A stretch of DNA of 58,774 bases, taken from the NCBI GenBank assembly GCA_021807105.1, contig JAKAPL010000019.1:1-58774 (forward strand), in the 5' to 3' direction. Of the stretch, positions 32,713-41,017 are shown piece by piece. Source of the stretch: Myxococcales bacterium. Lineage in GTDB: Bacteria > Myxococcota > Myxococcia > Myxococcales > JAKAPL01. The position numbers were made by a program, and so were the translations under genes. The stretch's first letter is position 1. Every line of letters begins with the position of its first letter. The notes beneath the pieces are model-generated. The model saw nothing but the letters and a program-made list of their open reading frames with translations, was not told the DNA's origin and did not search any database.

Positions 32713-35700
32713 GTAACCTCCGTGGCTGGCTTCCTCGTCACGGTACGCCCAGCAGCCCGCCTGGCAAGTTTTCGGCCGAGCCCGGCAAGCCCGAGCAGGG
32801 CGAGCGCGCCAGCGCCGCCGCCCGCGCCCGTCTCACAGCCCCCGCCCATGCCCGGGAGCTGGCCGGCGAGGCTCGCGATCCGCTCCGCGCCCACGAAGAC
32901 GTGCTTCCAGAGGGCGCCATCCCGGACCTCGACGAACGGGCCGAAGGCGAGGACCGAGGTCTGCCGCCCGCCGGCCCAGCGGACCTGACGGCTGCGGCGC
33001 TGGCGATCGAAGCTGTACGCATAGGTCGCGGCGAAGTCCTCGCCGGAAGCCCCGACGAGCTGACCCGCGGCGTCGAACGAGAGCGCGAGGCCGCGCCCGC
33101 TCGTCCGCTCGCCCGCGGCGTCGTAGCCGTACGTGCCGGCCGCGTCCGAGGTGAGCGCGTGGGGCCCGGCGCCCTCGCCGTAGTGGGGAGCCTGCCCCGG
33201 CAACCGCGGGTCCTCCGGGACCGACCAGCGGCCGGTGAGCCGCCCCTCGTCATCATACCCTTGCAGCCTCTGGCCGTCCGGACCGTCCTCGGAGACGAGC
33301 CGTTCCTGCGGGTCGAGGCCGTAGTCGGTGGGACCGCGATCGTCCACGATCCGGGAGGGCGCGCCCGAGTCGAGGAGCTGGTAGTGGAGCGCGGAGATCG
33401 GCCCGGCGGCGGACGTCGCGGCGAGGTCCGTCTCCCGGCCGCCGGCGTCGCGGGAGATCACGATTCGTGCGCCATTCGCGAAGTCGCGCGTCAGGGGCCG
33501 TCCCGCGGCGTCGTAGCTCGCCGACGAGAGCAGCCCGGGGATGGCGATCGGGAGCGCCCGTCCCCCGTACTGGAAGGAGAGCACGGTCCCGTCCGGATAG
33601 GCGAGATCGAGCAGCCGGTCGGCGTCGTCGTAGGCGAACCCGGTCGCGAGATCGAGCCCCGCCTGGACGATCTCCTCGCCCGCGAGCCGCCCGCGGCCGT
33701 CGTAGAAGAAGCAGGTCACGCCCGAACGATCGACGACCGAGACGAGCCGCCCGGGCGCGGCGGCCCCGCACGCGGCGCCGCCTGGAGCGTCGTACTGGTA
33801 CTGCGCCCGCGGCCCTGCGCCGTCGGCCTCGACCGCCGGACGCCCCACCCCGTCGTAGGTCCACGAGATCCACTGTCCCCGTGCGTCAGTCGTCGCGACG
33901 ACGTGGCGAGCGCCGTCGAACCGCCAGGTCGTCCTCCCCGAATTGGGGTCGTCCAGCTCGACGAGGTCGGACAAGCCATCGTAGGCAGCGGCCGTCGTCG
34001 CGCCCTCGGCGCTCACCCGTCGCACGAGCCGCCCCAAGGCGTCGCGCTGGAAGCGAAAGACCGCGGCGCCGGCCGGGGCGAGCCGCTCGGATTCGAGGAT
34101 TCGCCCGTGACCGTCCAGCCGGTGGCGCAAGGCGAGCGCGTGACCCGTGGCGGCGACCGGGTCCCAGTGGTCGACGGTGTCCGGCCCGTACGCCCAGCGC
34201 TCCTCGCCGCCCGCGGGCCACGTCCGCCGGATCTCGCGGCCCAGCCCGTCGGAGAACGTCTCGCGCGCCGGCGCACCCGCGGGCGGCGTCGGGTCGAGCA
34301 ACGCGGCCGCGAAGAAGGGTTCGTACTGGACGGCGGCCCCCCCCGCGGCGTCCCGATCGACGAGCTTCGTCACGGCGAAGCGTCCGTCCTCGGCCGCCTC
34401 CACGCGCGCGAGCGGCCGCAGGAGGCCGTCGTACAACTCGGCCGACTGGAGGGTGAAGGCGCCTCCCGCCGCCGGCCGTCGTTCGTCGATCCGGGCGGGC
34501 GGCCAGGCGGCGAGCCGATACTCGCGCCGCTCGCCCGGATCGCCGCGCGCGTCCCCGGGACGCTCGATCGAGACGATCCGGCCGAGGGCGTCGTAGCCGT
34601 AGCGCGTGGTCGCCCCATCCGCGTCCGTGAAGAGGGTCAGGGCCCCGGTCATCGGGTCTTCCTGCGCCGAGAAGTGCAGCACCGAGGCGCCGTCCGGGAA
34701 GCGCCGCTCCTCGATCGGAAACAGATGGCGAACCGGGTCGTAGTCCCGCTCGTCACGCCGCCCGTCGCCGTCCAGGACGACCCGCGCGTTGCCGTACGCG
34801 TCGAACTGCCGCCGCGCGACGTCCACGGACCGGTCTCCCTCGACCCAGCGGCTCTCCCGGGTCAGGTCGCCGCGCTCTACCTGCCCGAGCGGCAGGCCTG
34901 CGAAGGCCGGGCCGTCGTAGAAGCGTTCCTCGCGCGAGAGGCGGCGGCCGGCGGCGTCGTCCAGCTCCTGCCGTGACGGCAGGCCGATGATCCAGCGCCC
35001 CTCGTCCTCGATCCAGGAGAAGCTCCAGGTCCCGGCCTCGGGATCGACGCCCGCCTCCCCCGCGCCATCGACGCGCCCGTCCTCGACGCGCTGCGTGAGC
35101 CTGCCGAAGCCGTCGAATCGTTGGCGGACCTGCCAGCGGGCCGGCGTTGCCGTCCCTTCCCAATGCTCGTCGATCCGCCGCCCCTCCGCGGGGAAGGCGG
35201 ACGGTTCGCCGTTCATCCCTTCCGCCGCGGTCTGCGCGGCGACCTCGTGCACGACCCGCCGGTAGAGAGCGCCGTCCGCGGCGATCCAGCGCTCCTCGCT
35301 GGGCTCCCCCGCGAGGCAGACGTCCTCCCCCCGCCCCGTGTGGAAGGTGCGGTCCGTGGTGAGCGCCGCGACGTGGGCGTCGCCGGGCCGGCGAGCCACC
35401 GATTCGGCGAATCCGCGGAACTGCCGGTCTTCGCCGTCGTACCAGGGGTCACGGTAGTCGCGCTCCACGATCGCGACCGGCGGCCGCCCCGAGTCCTGGT
35501 CGATCTCGGTCACCACCGGGAATGGGAACGGGATGACGGTCTTCCAGGGCTGGCCGGCGGAGGCGGCCCGCGCCATCAGATCACCCGTCGGCCGCCAGCC
35601 AAACGTCCGCCGTCCGCCCATGCCGTTGTCCATCGCCGCGAGCAGGTTCGGCCGCACGCCGCCGGTGAGGTCGATGCGCCAGAGGGACCCCTGGCCGTTC

Positions 35701-37580
35701 ACCATGCCCGAGAGGACGATGTTCTGGCTGCCTTCGCCCGAAAGATCGGCGAACCGGACGGCGGTGGCCGCGGGATCGTACGGGGGCGCGCCGTGCACGT
35801 CGATCCGCGGTCCGAACGTCCCGTCGGCCTGGTTGAGCCAGACGTGGACCCTCCCGGGCGAGACGTAAACGAGGTCGGCGAGCCCGTCGCCGTTCACGTC
35901 CACGACCGCGAAGCGTGCGGGATCGCTGGAGAGATCGGGCGCACCTCCCATGGCGACCGGCGGCGCGAAGGCGCCTCGTCCCAGGCTGTAGAACACCTGC
36001 ACGCCGCCGGGCGAGACGGCGACAAGATCGACGAGCCCATCCCCGTTCATATCCGCGAGCCGGACCTGACGGTCGGCGAAGGTGAGCCACGGGGCGGCGG
36101 GCGGCGCCGCGGTCGGGCCCGAGAAGACTCCACCGCCCTGGTTGAACCAGGCGGTCCAGCCGCCGGTCGCCACCCGCAGCGCATCGACCCGGCCGTCACC
36201 GTCGAGGTCGAGCCAGCGAACCTCCTGATCCCCGGGGACCAGGCCAATCGGCGCGGGCCCCTGGACCGCGCTTCCCAAGCCCGTCCCGGAGGGTGGAAAA
36301 TAGGCGACCCCGCCGGCCGCGCCGAGGTTTTGGAACAGGTCCGCGCGCCCGTCGCCGTCCATGTCCTGGAAGGCGACGCCGTCATCGCCGAGCCGCACGC
36401 CGGGCGCCCCCGCGAATGGCTGCTCGGCGGAAAAGCCCGCGGGCCCGAGGTTTCTCCAGAGGCTCGCCCCGCTCGGGCGGATGCGCACGACGTCGGGGAG
36501 CGAGTCGCCATCCACGTCGACCAGGGCCGTGTCGGGGTCCTCGAGGCTGAAGCCGGAGGCGACCACCTCCACCGGCCTCGCCGCCGTGACGTCGACGTCC
36601 GTGGTCGTCAGGGTGAGCGGCGGCAGGCAGGTCGTGCCATCGCCCCCGCAGACCTGGACCCGCGAGAGCCGCGAGAGCCCCGTGCCAGCCACGTAGGCGA
36701 GGGAGACGCGCCGGACGAGCGCTCCATCGACCCGGGTCTCGATCGACGCGAGCCGCCACGCCGTCGTCACGAGCCATCCTGCCCGCGCGTCTGGCAGGGC
36801 GTCGGGGCGCCGCTCGTAGAGGAGCCTGACCTCGGCGGCCGGCGCCCCGGGGCGGCCGTACCGGATCGAGTCGAGGTAGGTCTGTCCCTGGTCTTGCTCG
36901 TAGCGGTAGTCCGCCTCGTCGCCGTGGGTGTCCACGACCCGGTCGACGAGCCAGCGGAAGACGCGGCCGGCGTCCTGGACCTGTGAGGCCGCCTCCTCGC
37001 CGAGGTAGAGCTTCGTGCCGTCGGCCCGGTCGGCACGCAGGCCGTTGGGCTGCTCGACGACGCGCGTGAACTCCCCCTCGACCCGCAGCCGCCAGACGCC
37101 CCGCGAGACCTGGAGGAGCCGGCGGCCGTTCCAGAGCAGCTCGTCGCTTCCATCGTAGCGCGGCAGACCATGGTCCGTCCGGCGCTGGACCTGGGGCAGG
37201 GCGATGGACCAGCCGACGCCGATCGGCCCGTTCCCCTGTCGGCTGTCGTAGCGGAGGGCGAGGTCCGGCATGACCGCCGTGGGCCCCGGCGGGAGCGTGA
37301 CCGGCACCTCGACCTCGAGCGAACCGGTGGCTGGCACCGCCGAAGCGGATTCACCGAGCCCTTTCAGACTCCCCGGCCCGGTGGGAAGGGAGATGGCCTC
37401 CGGCCTCGTCCCTCCCTTGTCGGGGGGATCGGTCGGGCCGTCCGATCTCGCTTTGGGGGCGGCAAGCAAGGCCGCGAGGGTGACGAGGCCGACGATCCAG
37501 GGGGCGACGAGCGAGCAGGGGAGCCGCGGGCTTTGGCGGGTTCGCATGCTGGCAGTTACAGCAGCCGCCATGCCACCCAT
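32664..37580 (-). CDS. Giant secreted SpvB/FG-GAP/YD-repeat protein with MYXO-CTERM-like tail
   Basis: It is 1638 residues. A signal or anchor segment near 24-43 (ATG 37547 is an alternative start, giving a more usual signal peptide) is followed by the SpvB N-terminal domain (LPTGPGSLKGLGESA; VMPDLALRYDS; GPIGVGWSI). Five or so FG-GAP-like calcium loops follow between about 350 and 620 (DVDGDSLPD, DMDGDGRAD, DLDGDGRVD, DMNGDGLVD, DVNGDGLAD). YD-type repeats run from about 940 to 1560 (YDALGRIVS, RFQRDALGRLVR, AYDDADRLLD). There is no RHS hyperconserved core with a C-terminal toxin. The end has GGGCETGAGGGAGALALL, then RKLARR, like a MYXO-CTERM signal, plus about 28 extra residues that run into the PilZ gene. 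It is probably a surface-exposed adhesion or wall-associated protein. Confidence 0.85.
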   Translation of the reverse strand: MGGMAAAVTASMRTRQSPRLPCSLVAPWIVGLVTLAALLAAPKARSDGPTDPPDKGGTRPEAISLPTGPGSLKGLGESASAVPATGSLEVEVPVTLPPGPTAVMPDLALRYDSRQGNGPIGVGWSIALPQVQRRTDHGLPRYDGSDELLWNGRRLLQVSRGVWRLRVEGEFTRVVEQPNGLRADRADGTKLYLGEEAASQVQDAGRVFRWLVDRVVDTHGDEADYRYEQDQGQTYLDSIRYGRPGAPAAEVRLLYERRPDALPDARAGWLVTTAWRLASIETRVDGALVRRVSLAYVAGTGLSRLSRVQVCGGDGTTCLPPLTLTTTDVDVTAARPVEVVASGFSLEDPDTALVDVDGDSLPDVVRIRPSGASLWRNLGPAGFSAEQPFAGAPGVRLGDDGVAFQDMDGDGRADLFQNLGAAGGVAYFPPSGTGLGSAVQGPAPIGLVPGDQEVRWLDLDGDGRVDALRVATGGWTAWFNQGGGVFSGPTAAPPAAPWLTFADRQVRLADMNGDGLVDLVAVSPGGVQVFYSLGRGAFAPPVAMGGAPDLSSDPARFAVVDVNGDGLADLVYVSPGRVHVWLNQADGTFGPRIDVHGAPPYDPAATAVRFADLSGEGSQNIVLSGMVNGQGSLWRIDLTGGVRPNLLAAMDNGMGGRRTFGWRPTGDLMARAASAGQPWKTVIPFPFPVVTEIDQDSGRPPVAIVERDYRDPWYDGEDRQFRGFAESVARRPGDAHVAALTTDRTFHTGRGEDVCLAGEPSEERWIAADGALYRRVVHEVAAQTAAEGMNGEPSAFPAEGRRIDEHWEGTATPARWQVRQRFDGFGRLTQRVEDGRVDGAGEAGVDPEAGTWSFSWIEDEGRWIIGLPSRQELDDAAGRRLSREERFYDGPAFAGLPLGQVERGDLTRESRWVEGDRSVDVARRQFDAYGNARVVLDGDGRRDERDYDPVRHLFPIEERRFPDGASVLHFSAQEDPMTGALTLFTDADGATTRYGYDALGRIVSIERPGDARGDPGERREYRLAAWPPARIDERRPAAGGAFTLQSAELYDGLLRPLARVEAAEDGRFAVTKLVDRDAAGGAAVQYEPFFAAALLDPTPPAGAPARETFSDGLGREIRRTWPAGGEERWAYGPDTVDHWDPVAATGHALALRHRLDGHGRILESERLAPAGAAVFRFQRDALGRLVRRVSAEGATTAAAYDGLSDLVELDDPNSGRTTWRFDGARHVVATTDARGQWISWTYDGVGRPAVEADGAGPRAQYQYDAPGGAACGAAAPGRLVSVVDRSGVTCFFYDGRGRLAGEEIVQAGLDLATGFAYDDADRLLDLAYPDGTVLSFQYGGRALPIAIPGLLSSASYDAAGRPLTRDFANGARIVISRDAGGRETDLAATSAAGPISALHYQLLDSGAPSRIVDDRGPTDYGLDPQERLVSEDGPDGQRLQGYDDEGRLTGRWSVPEDPRLPGQAPHYGEGAGPHALTSDAAGTYGYDAAGERTSGRGLALSFDAAGQLVGASGEDFAATYAYSFDRQRRSRQVRWAGGRQTSVLAFGPFVEVRDGALWKHVFVGAERIASLAGQLPGMGGGCETGAGGGAGALALLGLAGLGRKLARRAAGRTVTRKPATEVTCPSIAATPEPRSTSC

Positions 37581-37897
37581 TCACCGCAGAAGTTCCAGAG
37601 GGTTACGCGCCGTCGGGTCTCGCCCCGTCTGCCGAAAGCCGGACCCGCGTCCGAGAACCAAACAGCCTACGACATGCCGCCTTCGCTTCCCGCACCCCCA
37701 TGGCCTGCGTCCCCTGCCCCGCGTCGCCTCCACCATTCGGGACGAGGTCATCGCCGTAACCCTTCGTTCCGCTCATCTCACCGCCGGCGTAACCGGTGGG
37801 GCTTCGGGCAGCCGGCGTTCGGGTTCGTTCCGTAGCTGCTCGACCCGCAGCCCGAAGAGAGCCGCCCGAGCAATCACACGGCCTTCTTCCCTGTCTT
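37581..37897. other. Intergenic, nothing recognised
   Basis: About 317 bases between the SpvB-like gene start and the end of the VOC gene. I see no gene, clear hairpin or repeat; it should hold the promoter of the SpvB-like gene. Confidence 0.4.
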
Positions 37898-38287
37898 CTA
37901 AGGGTTTCCGCAGGCGGCAACCTGGTCATCCTCGGGGTGGTGGCTAAGCGCCACCTCGTTCCCTTCCGGGTCGCGGAAGTAGAGCGTCCAGCGCGAACGC
38001 CGTTCGATCTCGACCCCGCGCTCGGCGAGCCGCCGCTCCCAGGCTTCCCGCTCCCCACGGGAGATCCGCAAGGCGACGACCCGCCAGCCCCCCTCCCCCT
38101 CCTGCCCCCCCACGCACCGTTCGAGCGCGAGGAACGCGCCCCCGCCCAGGTCGAGCCAACTCGACCGCCAGCGGCCGTCCTCGTCGTCCCACCGGCGCAG
38201 CAGCGGAAGGTCGAGCGTCTCGCGCCACCACCGTTCGGCCCGCTCGAGGTCCCGGACGCGCAGGGCGACGTGGTGAACCCCCGGCAA
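37898..38287 (-). CDS. VOC-superfamily (glyoxalase/bleomycin-resistance-like) protein
   Basis: It is 129 residues with two beta-alpha-beta-beta-beta modules. VHHVALRVRDLERAERWW opens module one, AFLALERC ends it, and LYFRDPEGNEVALS closes module two. Metal-ligand positions look like His (HHVAL), Glu (LALE) and Glu (GNEVAL). The usual second His position appears as a hydrophobic strand (WRVVALRI), so metal binding may be altered. Start is TTG 38287, placed immediately after the TAG of the NUDIX gene; no ATG fits, and translation is probably coupled. The reaction is unknown. Confidence 0.78.
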   Translation of the reverse strand: MPGVHHVALRVRDLERAERWWRETLDLPLLRRWDDEDGRWRSSWLDLGGGAFLALERCVGGQEGEGGWRVVALRISRGEREAWERRLAERGVEIERRSRWTLYFRDPEGNEVALSHHPEDDQVAACGNP

Positions 38288-38680
38288 CTAGCCGAGCCCG
38301 AGCAGCATCGAGATCGTCGCCTCGTCGGCCGGCGGGAACTCGTACTGCGACAGCTCCGCCGTCCGCACCCAACGGTGATCGCGCACCGCCCGGTGGACAA
38401 TCTCGCCCCCGACGATCCGGCAGCGGTAGACCGCGAAGTCGATGTCGTACTGCGGATAGGAGTGGGTCGACTCCGTCGCCCGTTCGCCGACCACGACCTC
38501 GATCTCCAGCTCCTCGCGCAGCTCCCGTGCGAGCGCCTGTTCATCGGTCTCGTCCGGCTCGACCTTTCCGCCCGGGAACTCCCAGAGCAGCGGCAGGACC
38601 GCCTTCGGCGGCCGTTGCGTGATCAGGACCTTGCCGTCCTGCTCGATGATCGCCCCGACGACCCGAATCTTCTGCCGCAT
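38288..38680 (-). CDS. MutT-type NUDIX hydrolase
   Basis: It is 130 residues from ATG 38680 with GGAGGTCACGC upstream; the longer frame to 38854 is rejected. The NUDIX box, FPGGKVEPDETDEQALAREL continuing REELEIEV, is complete (GX5EX7REUXEEXGU with Leu at the last Gly). VLITQRPPKAVLPLLWEFPGG is typical of 8-oxo-dGTP-cleaning MutT proteins (shown in blocks). The C-terminal WVRTAELSQYEFPPAD also fits MutT. The VOC gene follows without a gap. Confidence 0.88.
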   Translation of the reverse strand: MRQKIRVVGAIIEQDGKVLITQRPPKAVLPLLWEFPGGKVEPDETDEQALARELREELEIEVVVGERATESTHSYPQYDIDFAVYRCRIVGGEIVHRAVRDHRWVRTAELSQYEFPPADEATISMLLGLG

Positions 38681-38950
38681 GCGTGACCTCCAGGGCGGAT
38701 GGTAGCCGATGCCGTTTCGCCGCGCCAGGGAGCGCGGCTGGCCCACGCCGCGACGCCGCGGGGCCTCGCGCGGGCGGAGGCGCTGCCGGAGCGCCGGATT
38801 CGACCACCGCTGAGCGCCGCTGCCCCACGCGAAGCACGCCGGGATCGCGCGCAACCGCCCCCAACGTGGACAGTAAGGGAGTGCAACTGCCTTCCTGATG
38901 AGCAGTTTCGGCGGGGACCCCGGATCCGACCCGCGAACGGTTGCCCGCCC

Positions 38951-40582
38951 CTACCCCACCGCCATCTGGCCCATCGTGGGGACGCGGTAGAGCGTATAGA
39001 AGTAGTCGCGGACCATCCGGTGGGATGAGAAGCTCCACTGCGCCATCTCGATCGACGCGCGCATCATCCGTGTCCACGCCACCCGATCACCGAAGGCCGG
39101 CAGGACCTCCTTCTCGATCACCTCATAGAGCGATCGCATGTCCCGTTCGTCCGCGGCGTGCAGATCGGTCTCGTTGCGGCCGTCGCCGATCTGCCAGCCG
39201 TTGACGCCGTGCTTGCACCCTTCCGGCCACCAGCCATCGAGCACCGAGACGTTCAGGACGCCGTTCATCGCGGCCTTCATGCCGCTCGTCCCGGACGCCT
39301 CCATGGGGCGCCGCGGGTTGTTGAGCCAGACGTCGCAGCCGCGGGTGAGCAGTCGCCCGAGGCGGAGGTCGTAGTCCTCGAGGAAGACCGCCGACTTCGG
39401 GTAGCGGCGGACCGCCTGCACGAGGCTCTGGACGAGCCGCCTCCCCGCCTCGTCCTGGGGATGGCACTTGCCGGCGAAGAGGAGCTGGACGGCGCCCGTC
39501 TTCAACCACGGTTCGATCCGCGAGGGGTCGCGCAGGATCAGATCGCCGCGCTTGTAGCCGGCCGCCCGCCGGGCGAAGCCGATGAGCAGCGCGTCCTGCC
39601 GGAGCGTGACGCCCGTGCGGCGCGCGACCTCCCGCAGGAGCTCGTCCTTCAGATCACCGTGGACGTCCCAGAGGTCGCCGCCGTGCAAGGCGAGCCGGAT
39701 TCGCGGGTCCTGCCAGGTCCCCGGGTGGACGCCGTTCGTGATCGCTAGGATGGGCGCGATCTCCCCGGCGTGGCGCCACATCTCCCGAGCCGTGACGCCG
39801 TGCAGGTCGGAGACCGCGTTCGCGCGGCCGGCGAGCCGCAGCCCCGCCACCGTCATGTTGAACGGATCGCCGCCCAGCCGGACGAGGTCCTCGCGCCGCA
39901 CGCCGCGGCCCGCCCCGACCGCGAGCAACAGATCGATCGGATGGGATTCGTTGCCGGCCTCGACCGGTGTATGGGTGGTGAAGACGATCCGCGAGCGGAC
40001 CTCCCCCCAGGCGGTCTCGAAGTCCCTCCCCTTGGCCATCTCCTGGGCGATCAGCTCGAGGCCCGCGAAGACCGCGTGCCCCTCGTTGAAATGGTAAATG
40101 TCCGGCGCGACGCCGAGCGCCGCGAGCGCCCGCACGCCGCCGATCCCGAGGAGCATCTCCTGGAACACCCGCTCGCGCTCACCGCCGCCGTAGAGCCGGC
40201 GAGCCATCCAGCGATCGTTCTCCTGGATCGGCTCGAGCAGGTAGAGCGGCGCGTTGCCGTACCGATCGACCTGCCAGATCTGGCAGCGGATCTCCCGCCC
40301 CTCGATGGGAACCGACACCTCCTTGAGCGTCGGCTTGAGCAGGTGGGCCAGCTCGCGGGCGTCGTCGGAGTCGAGGGGCAGGCCGTCGGGGCCGATGTGC
40401 TGGTGGCTGTAGCCGCCGCGCCAGAGAAGCCCGATGGCGACGAGCGGCAGGCGAAGGTCTCCGGCCGACTTGATGTAGTCGCCGGCGAGGACTCCGAGGC
40501 CGCCCGCGTAGATCGGCAGCTCCTCGTGGAGGCCGTACTCCATGCAGAAGTATGCGACGGAAGGGAGGGGCTCTGGCTGCAT
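38951..40582 (-). CDS. glgP: Alpha-glucan phosphorylase (short form)
   Basis: GT35-family enzyme that phosphorolyses glycogen or maltodextrin to glucose 1-phosphate. The N terminus VAYFCMEYGLHEELPIYAGGLGVLAGD is the short bacterial form (given in part), lacking the animal N-terminal regulatory region. HFNEGHAVF and ITNGVHPGTW follow. The PLP site EASGTSGMKAAMNG is near residue 430, with the Lys that binds pyridoxal phosphate. It is 543 residues, normal for this form. It stands alone, with 270 bases to the NUDIX gene downstream. It may work with the GH57 enzyme at 14244. Confidence 0.93.
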   Translation of the reverse strand: MQPEPLPSVAYFCMEYGLHEELPIYAGGLGVLAGDYIKSAGDLRLPLVAIGLLWRGGYSHQHIGPDGLPLDSDDARELAHLLKPTLKEVSVPIEGREIRCQIWQVDRYGNAPLYLLEPIQENDRWMARRLYGGGERERVFQEMLLGIGGVRALAALGVAPDIYHFNEGHAVFAGLELIAQEMAKGRDFETAWGEVRSRIVFTTHTPVEAGNESHPIDLLLAVGAGRGVRREDLVRLGGDPFNMTVAGLRLAGRANAVSDLHGVTAREMWRHAGEIAPILAITNGVHPGTWQDPRIRLALHGGDLWDVHGDLKDELLREVARRTGVTLRQDALLIGFARRAAGYKRGDLILRDPSRIEPWLKTGAVQLLFAGKCHPQDEAGRRLVQSLVQAVRRYPKSAVFLEDYDLRLGRLLTRGCDVWLNNPRRPMEASGTSGMKAAMNGVLNVSVLDGWWPEGCKHGVNGWQIGDGRNETDLHAADERDMRSLYEVIEKEVLPAFGDRVAWTRMMRASIEMAQWSFSSHRMVRDYFYTLYRVPTMGQMAVG

Positions 40583-40653
40583 ACGGGGCGCAGTCTACTT
40601 CAGGCCGCCGGCCGTGCAGAAGGGGCGGGCGGCCGTCCAGGCGCCTCCCCGGC

Positions 40654-40684
40654 TCCCAATCCGTCCGTTAGAAGCCTCACCCCG
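40654..40684. repeat. Dispersed CCCAATCCGTCCG repeat
   Basis: CCCAATCCGTCCG and then GAAGCCTCACCCCG match the block at 21447-21477 with about four differences in 31 bases. It lies at the edge of the IS3 remnant. Confidence 0.55.
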
Positions 40685-40880
40685 TGCAAGGCGCGACCCG
40701 CTGCATCAGCGTGAGATCCTCCCGGCTCGTCGGGGCCGGCTCGTAGTAGTAGCCACTCCGGCAGAGCTGGAAGAGGTCGCACTTCCGGCGGACCGAGAGC
40801 CGATGGTTGTTGGGCTGCACCATCGCTCGCCGGGCCTCTACCGGAAGCGCCGCAGCCCGTTGGCAAAAAACGGGGTCCAC
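40677..40880 (-). pseudogene. IS3-family transposase remnant (OrfB N-terminal fragment)
   Basis: A 67-residue frame ending near 40677 carries ALPVEARRAMVQPNNHRLSV, then RRKCDLFQLCRSGYYYEPAP and TSREDLTLMQRV. This is the N-terminal part of an IS3 group OrfB (helix before the integrase core, with the conserved S-x-YYY and LMQRI-like segment). The DDE catalytic domain is absent, so it is inactive. No terminal repeats are visible. The rest of the 40583-41017 gap holds the repeat at 40654 and array C. Confidence 0.75.
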
Positions 40881-40966
40881 TTCAAGGCGAACGCCTTAGC
40901 CTGCTTGGCTAACGCGTTAGCCTACGAGGCGGACGCGTTCGCCAACGAGCCGGACGACTTCGCCCG
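40875..40966 (+). repeat. Short 21-bp-period array C
   Basis: About four units with exact 21-bp spacing, starting AACGCCTTAGCC at 40890, AACGCGTTAGCC at 40911, GACGCGTTCGCC at 40932 and GACGACTTCGCC at 40953, preceded by a poorer unit at about 40875. The translation in one frame repeats NALACLA, NALAYEA, DAFANEP, DDFARSP. There is no ribosome binding site or defined gene. It adjoins the IS3 remnant. Confidence 0.75.
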
Positions 40967-41017
40967 CTCTCCGCGACCGGGGCTTCAAGGGAAAGTTGCC
41001 CTTTCGCGACGCGCCCC

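Noticed and set aside
32664-37580. Polymorphic RHS toxin
   Set aside because: The hyperconserved RHS core and a C-terminal toxin domain are absent; the tail looks like a sorting signal. There is no immunity gene.
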